Source of the DNA: Blautia glucerasea
Lineage (GTDB): Bacteria; Bacillota; Clostridia; Lachnospirales; Lachnospiraceae
Length of the DNA: 64,000 nucleotides
Direction: 5' to 3'
NCBI RefSeq assembly: GCF_020537505.1
Contig: NZ_JAJBMO010000006.1
Location: forward strand, 124,001 to 188,000
The position numbers and the translations under genes were made by a program. Position 1 is the first letter of the stretch; every line of letters begins with the position of its first letter. The notes under the pieces are model-generated. The model saw only the letters and a list, made by a program, of their open reading frames with translations. It searched no databases and was not told the DNA's origin. Below are positions 44,325 to 50,719 of this stretch, in pieces.

Positions 44325-45251
44325 CTATAGCACTTTTTTGACATTTTCCTCTTTTTGTGCTGTGTTAAATTTTTGTCTCACTTCGCTTGGAAGTCTGCCA
44401 TATTTCTTCTGAAACTCTCTAGAAAAGGCTCTGCTGCTGGCAAAACCGTTATCCAAAGCAATCTGGCTCACTGTTTTTTCCGTGTTTGTCAATTCCCGGC
44501 AGGCATAGGACATGCGAATTTCCTGTAAATAAGCCTTAAAATTGATTTTTGCATACTTTTTGAACATTCGCGACAAATAAGCGTCTGAATAGCCAAATAA
44601 ATTTGCCATCTCAGAAAGTTTTAGTTCTTCTGTATAATGTTCACGCATGTAAGTGGTAATTTTTGACAAAGCATCCAGGCGGCGGCTGTCCTGGATTTCC
44701 TCCTGGGCTGCCTCTGTCTCGCGGTAATCTCTTACCATCAGGTACAAAATGTTGTAATACAGTGCCATAGTCCTGTACTCCCAGCCTTCCTCACGGGCAC
44801 GGTACACCTCGTAAAGCTCTTCTATGAAAAAAGCAAGCTTCCGGTTATCTGGAGCTTTGGACTTTTTGTCCCTTGCCACTCGGGCCGCGCTGGTAAAGCG
44901 GATAAAGCGCTGAGCGGTAAAATATTTCTCGAACTGTTTCAGCGGGATCTGCAGAACCACGGTCTCATTTTTCCCCGGGGCGTGAATGGAGTGGATCTCA
45001 TTGGAATTAATAATGATCAGTCCGCCTGCCTCCAGGGGGTACTCTTCTTCATTGAGGTAAAAGGTCAGTCTGCCTTTTAGCACTGCAAAAATCTCGATTG
45101 AGGTATGCCAGTGCTTCTCTCTTTCGTAATTGCCGTGTCCGCCTTCGAATAAAAATATTTTGAAGGGAAGCCCTTCATTTGGTATGATCAATTCGTGCTG
45201 AAATTCCAAGATTTCACCTCCAGCAGATATATTTCTGTAAAGTCGCGCCAT
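44325..45251 (-). CDS. AraC-family regulator with cupin sensor domain
   Basis: This 308-aa protein has an N-terminal cupin (about 25-110; EKHWHTSIEIFAVLKGRLTF, EYPLEAGGLIIINSNEIHSI). Two AraC helix-turn-helix motifs follow at the C-terminus (LKLSEMANLFGYSDAYLSRMFKKYAKIN, then VSQIALDNGFASSRAFSREFQKKYGRLPSEVRQ). It probably activates the downstream DUF4867, isomerase and xylulokinase genes in response to a sugar, by position. It has a strong terminator right after its stop. Confidence 0.88.
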   Translation of the reverse strand: MARLYRNISAGGEILEFQHELIIPNEGLPFKIFLFEGGHGNYEREKHWHTSIEIFAVLKGRLTFYLNEEEYPLEAGGLIIINSNEIHSIHAPGKNETVVLQIPLKQFEKYFTAQRFIRFTSAARVARDKKSKAPDNRKLAFFIEELYEVYRAREEGWEYRTMALYYNILYLMVRDYRETEAAQEEIQDSRRLDALSKITTYMREHYTEELKLSEMANLFGYSDAYLSRMFKKYAKINFKAYLQEIRMSYACRELTNTEKTVSQIALDNGFASSRAFSREFQKKYGRLPSEVRQKFNTAQKEENVKKVL

Positions 45252-45461
45252 TTTCTTTCAGACCCGGACCAGCTAATCAGTCTCTTGTTGTAAGAATATC
45301 ATTTTCCCCTATATTTGGCAATCCTGTTTCTTGGATTCTCTAAGCGCTCTGTTACCCTGCGGTACTGCTTGCGCCCTGTCCATTAACGCCCACGTGGTTC
45401 GTAGAAGGTATGCTTTTCTTTTTGAGTTTCGTATTTTCTTAAATACAAGTTTTTTCTTATC

Positions 45462-45490
45462 TTGTATTTACATGCCCAAACGCTTATAAT
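45462..45490 (+). promoter_or_regulatory. Promoter of the HicB-like gene
   Basis: TTGTAT (45462-45467) and TATAAT (45485-45490) are 17 bp apart, about 45 bp before the ATG. Confidence 0.65.
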
Positions 45491-45536
45491 TGAAATTAAT
45501 TTTCAATATGTTATTTTTATTTTCGGGAGGTTTATC

Positions 45537-45815
45537 ATGAAATTTATATATCCTGCAGTTTTTAAGAAAACAGAAGACGGTCGTTATAGGGGAACTTTCC
45601 CTGATCTGGAAGGCTGCTTCGGCGAGGGCGACACCTTAGACGAGGCCATTGAAAACGCTAACGCCGCCGCATTGGACTGGATCTCCGTAGAGCTCTCTGA
45701 AGAAGTCCCAGAGCTCCCTCCCATCACAGATCCGGACGATATGGACTTAGAAGATGAAGATGTAGTCAGAAATATCCAGGTTAACATCCGATTGTATGAT
45801 GGGTGGGATGAATGA
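45537..45815 (+). CDS. Orphan HicB-family protein
   Basis: This 92-aa protein has the HicB partial RNase H fold: MKFIYPAVFKKTEDGRYRGTFPDLEGCFGEGDTLDEAIENANAA (quoted in parts: FPDLEGCFGEGDTLDEA is the signature). HicB antitoxins normally neutralise the HicA mRNA-interferase encoded beside them. No HicA-like dsRBD ORF with its catalytic His occurs on either side, and the C-terminus has no clear helix-turn-helix. It may be an orphan antitoxin or a HicB-like protein with another role. ATG 45537 follows GGGAGG. Confidence 0.8.
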   Translation: MKFIYPAVFKKTEDGRYRGTFPDLEGCFGEGDTLDEAIENANAAALDWISVELSEEVPELPPITDPDDMDLEDEDVVRNIQVNIRLYDGWDE

Positions 45816-45823
45816 AGTTTACC

Positions 45824-45854
45824 GTGAAAGCCCCGGAAAATTCCGAGGCTTTCA
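45824..45854. terminator. Terminator after the HicB-like gene
   Basis: GTGAAAGCC pairs with GGCTTTCAC around CCCGGAAAATTCCGA, which itself can pair (CGGAA/TTCCG). Confidence 0.7.
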
Positions 45855-45870
45855 CTATATTTATAACGCT

Positions 45871-46518
45871 TTATTTACTTTCTTCGTACTGGTTCGATTT
45901 CCAGATCACACTCACAGGTCTTGCAATACAAGCCTTTAAATCCTCCAGCTTCAAGGTTCCCTCTGCCAGCTCTTTTTTCATATTGTCATGATCACCGAAG
46001 CAGCCTGGCATTACCAGGTCATTTCCAGCGCGCATGCAGCCAAAAGCAGTACAGCTGTCATCGCGTTCGGTGGTGGTCCAGTCGGTCATGATCATGCCTT
46101 TAAATCCCCACTCATTTCTTGCTACATCTGTACAAAGATCATGGTTATTGGCTGCATGGACACCATCTATCAGATTGTAGCTGGTCATAATGGACAGTGG
46201 CTGGGATTCCTTTACTGCAATCTCAAAGCCTTTCAGATAAAGCTCACGGATGGTTCTCTCAGAAACAATACTGTCAGAACCCATACGGTTGTCTTCCTGG
46301 TTGTTGCAGGCAAAATGCTTGATGGTGGTTCCACAGCCGTAGTTAGACTGCACGCCCCCTGTCATGGCAGCCGCAATGGTTCCTGCCACATATGGATCCT
46401 CGGAATAGTACTCGAAGTTCATTCCGCAAAGAGGATTTCTATGGATGTTCATTCCTGGAATTTCCAAATCACGCCAAAGATGATCATAACAATACGGAAA
46501 CCAAGTAAAATGATACAA
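45871..46518 (-). pseudogene. GH3 beta-glucosidase C-terminal remnant
   Basis: The 215-codon frame carries the glycoside hydrolase family 3 barrel motifs: PGMNIHRNPLCGMNFEYYSEDPYVAG (in parts), TIKHFACNNQEDNRMGSDS and GFKGMIMTDWTTTERDD, where the MTDW Asp is the catalytic nucleophile. It covers only about 200 of the usual 700-800 residues. The N-terminal part before the PGMNIHR block is foreign or random (CYDHLWRDLEI), so the 5' end is lost. The C-terminus looks natural. It lies opposite a broken AraC gene, which fits a decayed beta-glucoside locus. Confidence 0.8.
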
Positions 46519-46574
46519 GGTATACTCAGCTTATCTATAGGAAACTTTATCGATAATACCTAGAGGATTGTATT

Positions 46575-47053
46575 ATGAAATTAACCAGAAGCGAATTTCA
46601 GAATTACATACATTCTTACGAGACAGACGAGATTTTTTACCGGGATCTGTATTTTGCAGAAAAAGAACACCCGGAAACGTTTATGGAATACTGCCAGGGG
46701 CTGGACCGGGAACTGATCACCAGTCACAGGCTGTATGTGCCTGCCCTTCGCAAGGAGGCCTGGTTTCCATACCTGGAAGAAAGCGACTTGTTCCGGGATT
46801 TTAATGGAAATATTATGCTGTGCAAGCATTACCGTTATTCTCCGGTCTATGTACACGAGCATGAGTTCTTTGAGATCCTTTGTGTTTATGATGGAACTAC
46901 GCACACGGAGATTCAGGGGATTTCCCATACTTTGCATACGGGAGATATCTGTATTATTCCGCCTCACACCAAACATAGTGTGAGCATTTTATGCGGACGT
47001 TTAAGAAGGCGTATGGGATGACACCTGGGGAATATCGGAAGAGACATTCTTAA
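46575..47053 (+). pseudogene. AraC-family regulator with internal deletion
   Basis: The first 140 codons encode the N-terminal cupin half of an AraC protein (YRYSPVYVHEHEFFEILCVY, GDICIIPPHTKHSVSI). At about 46990 the reading frame shifts, and the final residues FMRTFKKAYGMTPGEYRKRHS to TAA 47053 are the last helix of an AraC domain. The missing middle, about 130 residues with most of both helix-turn-helix motifs, was deleted out of frame. A GGATTGTATT leader without a strong ribosome binding site precedes it. Confidence 0.82.
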
Positions 47054-47216
47054 TGTAAAATATACATAACGAGACAAAATACGCACTGCAGTTCGCTGCA
47101 TCAATGGCAATTACCAACAGAAGTGCCATCAATCCGTCCGCAGGATCGGCGTAGTCGATTACGCAGGTGTCACCCCAGTGGAGAAGTTCTTTGGGATTCG
47201 TTAATAGAAGCACACT
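47054..47216 (-). other. Unidentified coding remnant
   Basis: The minus strand reads TNPKELLHWGDTCVIDYADPADG and LMALLLVIAID in frame, with no start or ribosome binding site and no terminator. It looks like a fragment of an enzyme but I cannot name the family. It lies between the broken AraC gene and the YihS-like gene. Confidence 0.3.
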
Positions 47217-47233
47217 TCAAAGAATGTGAGTAA

Positions 47234-48478
47234 CTATCTCGCCTGCTTCTTCACAGCCACCGCAATAGACAAACCTGGATTATAATACGGGATCAGTGTC
47301 GCCTGCAGCGCATGGTAAATGTCAGATTTGCCAGGCCATACAGTTTCCAGAAGGTTGTTCTCCCGATCCAGCTGATGGAACCAGGAACCGTTTACATGAT
47401 CCAGAACCTTCTCATCCAGATATTCCATAAACTCTGCATAATCTGCTGCGTATTTCTCATTGTCCGTTACATGGGACAGTACAGCGGAGGTATTGATCGC
47501 TTCTGCAAGAGTCCAGTGCATTCTATCGTGAACCACCGGCTTGCCATTCCAGTCTGTAGTGTAGCAGATTCCAGGAGCACCGTCTGCGTTCCATGCGTCG
47601 GAAACAGCACGATTGTACAGGTTCTCAGCTGCTTCCATATACGGTGCTGCACCAGTCTTGTCTTCTTTATAAGTAGAAAGCGCCCACTGTGTGATCAGTC
47701 TTGCCCATTCAATTCCATGTCCAGGAGTTGCTCCATATGGCTTAAACTGGTCGTCCGGACGGTCTTTGTTGCACTCCAGATCCGGTACCCAGTCACTGGA
47801 AAAATGCTCTGGAATACGCCAGTTATTATCCTTCGCCCATACCAGGACATGGTCGATAATTCTGCCTGCGCGTACACGGTATTTCTCCTCCCCTGTCACA
47901 TCCGCAGCTGCCAGAAATGCCTCAACCGTGTGCATATTGGCATTCAGTCCACGGTAAGGATCAAGCATCGTAAATTCTGTATTCCAGGTATCGCAGGAAA
48001 GTCCCTCTTCCTCATTCCAGAAGCGCAGATCATAGAGTGCAAGGGCATCTTTCAACAGCTCTTCTGCCCCTTCCCTGCCAGCCAGCACGCCGGAAGAAGC
48101 CGCCAAAATTACAAAGGCATGGGCATAGCACTGCTTGGTTGGAACGATCTCATTGTCCTTAGTAAGGCCAGCATACCAGCCGCCATTCTTGTCATCGTGA
48201 AGCTCAACCCGAAGTCCCTTCAAAGCTGCATCTGCCAACGCCTCGCTGCCTTCATGTCCCAGCATGGAACCAATGCTGTACACATGTGTCATACGGCTTG
48301 TGATCCAGGTCTCACGGTTGCGGTCCTTCCATGGAGTACCGTCATCTCCAAGATAATAGGAGCTTCCTCCTGGTGACGGAAACTGATGTCCGAAGCTTAA
48401 TAACCCATCTCTTACGCCCTGCAGGAATTCCTGGTTCTCAGCTGTTCCAAGCTGATATTTTTTCTCTGTAACTGCCAT
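47234..48478 (-). CDS. AGE-superfamily aldose-ketose isomerase (YihS-like)
   Basis: This 414-aa protein closely follows E. coli YihS in order and spacing: TWITSRMTHVYSIGSMLG, GGWYAGLT, YRGLNANMHTVEAFLAAADV, YGATPGHGIEWARL and VWPGKSDIYHALQATLIPYY. The His in TPGHxIEW and in DIYHAL correspond to the catalytic residues of YihS as I recall them. That family interconverts mannose, fructose and lyxose and, in sulfoglycolysis, sulfoquinovose to sulfofructose. No sulfoglycolysis gene is adjacent, so mannose isomerase is equally likely. Only a weak TTTCTTTTTTCTCC leader precedes the ATG. Confidence 0.85.
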   Translation of the reverse strand: MAVTEKKYQLGTAENQEFLQGVRDGLLSFGHQFPSPGGSSYYLGDDGTPWKDRNRETWITSRMTHVYSIGSMLGHEGSEALADAALKGLRVELHDDKNGGWYAGLTKDNEIVPTKQCYAHAFVILAASSGVLAGREGAEELLKDALALYDLRFWNEEEGLSCDTWNTEFTMLDPYRGLNANMHTVEAFLAAADVTGEEKYRVRAGRIIDHVLVWAKDNNWRIPEHFSSDWVPDLECNKDRPDDQFKPYGATPGHGIEWARLITQWALSTYKEDKTGAAPYMEAAENLYNRAVSDAWNADGAPGICYTTDWNGKPVVHDRMHWTLAEAINTSAVLSHVTDNEKYAADYAEFMEYLDEKVLDHVNGSWFHQLDRENNLLETVWPGKSDIYHALQATLIPYYNPGLSIAVAVKKQAR

Positions 48479-48508
48479 TTCTTTTTTCTCCTTTACCCGA
48501 TATTTTTA

Positions 48509-48578
48509 GCGTGTGCCCACAAAAGACAAACTGTAAAATATGTATACAGATTGCGGGAATAATTTCTGGAGCACGCTC
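48509..48578. repeat. Degenerate GCGTGT palindromic repeat
   Basis: It starts AGCGTGTGCCCACAAAAGAC and ends GGAGCACGCTC, with TTGCGGGAATAATTTCT in the right half. It resembles the element at 31997-32062. The remaining spacer to 48790 shows no supported gene. Confidence 0.4.
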
Positions 48579-48791
48579 TGGATAATCTCCCACTTTGCTA
48601 TCTTCATCTTACCTTATCTGAAAGTCTTTGAACAGAGGGGGGAAATTTGGCTTTTACGGGGATTTTTACTGTCTTAATTCTCTGGCACAATTATACTCCC
48701 TGACAAAATTCCGGTCAATTTATTTAGTAAATCCGGTTATTCAAAATATCGCTCCAACAGTACAATTCCATTCTTCCAATTCAAATATATC

Positions 48792-48839
48792 AAAAAACAG
48801 CCGCTATCAGTACGTTTATTCGCACCAATATCGGCTGTA
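48792..48839 (-). terminator. Terminator after flavodoxin
   Basis: ACAGCCGATA pairs imperfectly with TAGCGGCTGT, then TTTTTTG follows on the minus strand. It lies 55 bp beyond the flavodoxin stop. Confidence 0.65.
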
Positions 48840-48892
48840 AATATCATTATTGTTATAATACCCTTTATTCCGTTTTTTCAAAAAACAGTTGA

Positions 48893-49315
48893 TCAGCAAA
48901 TAGCCTTTCCAAGCTCGATGCAGGCTGTCTGAGCCTCATCATCTGGCTCTTCGTTGCAGATTACGCTGTCAGCCGCAAGCGCTACGCCGTCGTTCTGGCA
49001 TTTCTCTTCCCAACTGCGCATCCAGTCGCCATCTCCCCATCCGTAGGAACCGAAAAGAGCTACTTTCCTACCTGCAAGCTTTGGCTCACATGCCTCAAAT
49101 ACTGGCTGGAATACGGTATCCTCAAGCTCCTCATCTCCCATTGCAGGGCATCCGAAAGCCACACCGTCAAAACTGCTGATATCTGTTCCGTCGAAATCGT
49201 CAGCGCTGATCACTTCTACCTCAGCTCCTGCAGCTTTTGCACCTTCTGCTACTTTATTTGCCATTGCCTCTGTATTACCGGTTCCGCTCCAATATACAAC
49301 TGCTACTTTACTCAT
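48893..49315 (-). CDS. Flavodoxin
   Basis: This 140-aa short-chain flavodoxin has the FMN phosphate loop VVYWSGTGNTEAMA (residues 6-19), the 50s loop GCPAMGDEEL and the 90s loop GSYGWGDGDWM. It carries electrons in place of ferredoxin when iron is short. It is in line with DUF3793 and DUF2325 genes downstream of DtxR-type operators, which supports iron-starvation expression. It contains Cys at the extreme C-terminus (AIC). A terminator follows. Confidence 0.93.
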   Translation of the reverse strand: MSKVAVVYWSGTGNTEAMANKVAEGAKAAGAEVEVISADDFDGTDISSFDGVAFGCPAMGDEELEDTVFQPVFEACEPKLAGRKVALFGSYGWGDGDWMRSWEEKCQNDGVALAADSVICNEEPDDEAQTACIELGKAIC

Positions 49316-49409
49316 AACTTCATTCTACCTCTTTCTTCTTATTAATTTTGTTGTCAGCCTTCGGAAACGTTCTTGTATTTATTTCCCCACATCTGACTCT
49401 TTATGTATG

Positions 49410-49961
49410 TTAAGCAGCCACTGTCAGCTGCAGAACACTCCTGCCTTTTGCCCATAAATTGCGGTATACCTCCCGGCATTTATGGTACTTCTGAAACATT
49501 TTCAATGCTTCACATTCATTACAATATACTTTCCAGCAGCCGGAACATTTATAATTCTGTCCGCCGTTCTGGATAAAACCAATTACATCCCCAAGCGGGT
49601 AATCAAGAAAAATCCCAATCTCATGTGGAAAGTCTTCTGATGCTTCGAAGCGTTTTTTCAGAAGCGCCAGACACGGTTCTGGTTCTGTATTTTCGTATCC
49701 ATATTTTTCCAGGAACCGGGCAACTCCGGGACGGTTCAGATTCCTGGCCAGCTGTTTTTCCCGATATACATACACCAGGGAACGGTTTTTGCAGCTGCGA
49801 AGTACCATCAGCTTCACACCTTTTGGATTCATCATCTGATTCCAGAGTTCAAGCTGAAGATCAATGTTTTCTCCCTCACCGCAACAGCCATTAAATAGAT
49901 TGGCTGCTTTTAATGAAGCAAGTGTGGGAGCACAGTGCTCAATGAGACATTTCTCAATCAT
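49410..49961 (-). CDS. DUF3793 family protein
   Basis: This 183-aa protein belongs to DUF3793. Its N-terminus MIEKCLIEHCAPTLASLKAANLF is followed by LMVLRSCKNRSLVYVYR, RFLEKYGYE, HEIGIFLDYPLGDVIGFI and a Cys-rich YKCSGCWKVYCNECEAL segment (about residues 137-153). The Cys cluster may bind metal. Genes of this family usually stand beside flavodoxin and iron-regulated genes in Clostridia, as here; the function is unknown. ATG 49961 follows AAGGAGA. Confidence 0.82.
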   Translation of the reverse strand: MIEKCLIEHCAPTLASLKAANLFNGCCGEGENIDLQLELWNQMMNPKGVKLMVLRSCKNRSLVYVYREKQLARNLNRPGVARFLEKYGYENTEPEPCLALLKKRFEASEDFPHEIGIFLDYPLGDVIGFIQNGGQNYKCSGCWKVYCNECEALKMFQKYHKCREVYRNLWAKGRSVLQLTVAA

Positions 49962-49981
49962 AATAATCTCCTTACACAAAA

Positions 49982-50032
49982 GCCTGTTAAAAATCATTCC
50001 CACAATCAGCAGAAAGCCTTTTCAAACACGCC
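49982..50032. repeat. GCGTGT-type palindromic repeat, reverse copy
   Basis: Read on the minus strand it begins GCGTGTTTGAAAAGGCTTTC and carries ATTGTGGGAATGATTTTTAACAG, the same order as the element at 31997-32062. Confidence 0.55.
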
Positions 50033-50071
50033 TCAGTTACATTCAAAATTTTGCAAGCATGACTTACAATT

Positions 50072-50359
50072 TTAAGCCATCACTGCATGCTCATCCAGTG
50101 CGCACTTTAAAGCACTTGCGCTGCTGGTATGGATACGGGCTACCGGGATGTTATTTTTCTTAGCTTCCTGGGAAGCACTGATGACCATTTTATGGGACAC
50201 TGTATTGGTGAAAAGCACCATCAGATCCGGGCATCCGATTTTCTTACGGATGGCGCCGTTCTCTTTTGGAAAAACTTTCGCTTTGTACCCATAGTTTTTA
50301 CAAATGTCGGTGTACTGACACACCATTCTTTCGTTACCGCCGATGATTACAATACTCAT
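50072..50359 (-). CDS. DUF2325 domain protein
   Basis: This 95-aa protein starts SIVIIGGNERMVCQYTDICKNYG and has LMVLFTNTVSHKMVISASQEAKKNNIPVARIHTSS. This is the DUF2325 fold (GGxxRM...Y near the N-terminus, H-TSS near the end), found with metal homeostasis genes. It starts a gene run with DUF3793 and flavodoxin, below a promoter that has two GTTAG-N6-CTAAC operators; a third operator lies 80 bp before its start. Confidence 0.83.
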   Translation of the reverse strand: MSIVIIGGNERMVCQYTDICKNYGYKAKVFPKENGAIRKKIGCPDLMVLFTNTVSHKMVISASQEAKKNNIPVARIHTSSASALKCALDEHAVMA

Positions 50360-50440
50360 GTGAACTGTCCTTTCCGGATTTCCTGAAAGCTAATGAAAAA
50401 AGCTCCCCATTCCTAATTTGGTTTTTCTTTTCTCATTTTT

Positions 50441-50456
50441 GTTAGTTTGTTCTAAC
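50441..50456. promoter_or_regulatory. GTTAG-N6-CTAAC operator 1 (DUF2325 leader)
   Basis: GTTAG-TTTGTT-CTAAC has perfect 5-bp arms. It lies within the leader, 82 bp before the DUF2325 start. Confidence 0.65.
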
Positions 50457-50601
50457 CTTTCATTAAAAAAATTAGAAGTTTGCAAATTACTGCGAACCGT
50501 AACATTTGCACTTCTGAAATATGTTTTAGTTGCCGCAGTTCTTTACATTTATCTTATGCAAAGAACTCTGATCATATGTATTGTTATTTATTTACGCTTT
50601 A

Positions 50602-50617
50602 GTTAGCTAATGCTAAC
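50602..50617. promoter_or_regulatory. GTTAG-N6-CTAAC operator 2 (DUF2325 promoter)
   Basis: GTTAG-CTAATG-CTAAC has arms extended to GTTAGC/GCTAAC. It sits just downstream of the -10 box. Confidence 0.75.
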
Positions 50618-50626
50618 TTTTATAAT

Positions 50627-50642
50627 GTTAGTTTACCCTAAT
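50627..50642. promoter_or_regulatory. GTTAG-N6-CTAAT operator 3 overlapping -10
   Basis: GTTAG-TTTACC-CTAAT has one mismatch in the right arm. It covers the -10 hexamer (50630-50635). Confidence 0.72.
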
Positions 50643-50658
50643 TCTTTATTGCTGTCAA
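50630..50658 (-). promoter_or_regulatory. Promoter of the DUF2325-DUF3793-flavodoxin run
   Basis: TTGACA (50653-50658) and TAAACT (50630-50635) lie 17 bp apart on the minus strand. The transcript has a leader of about 260 nt that contains an AGTTCTTT/AAAGAACT hairpin near 50538-50568. Confidence 0.68.
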
Positions 50659-50719
50659 GTCCCAAACAAAAAAAAGAGAGTTAATGAAAAACTGTCTCAT
50701 TAGCTCTCTAATTATAGGG

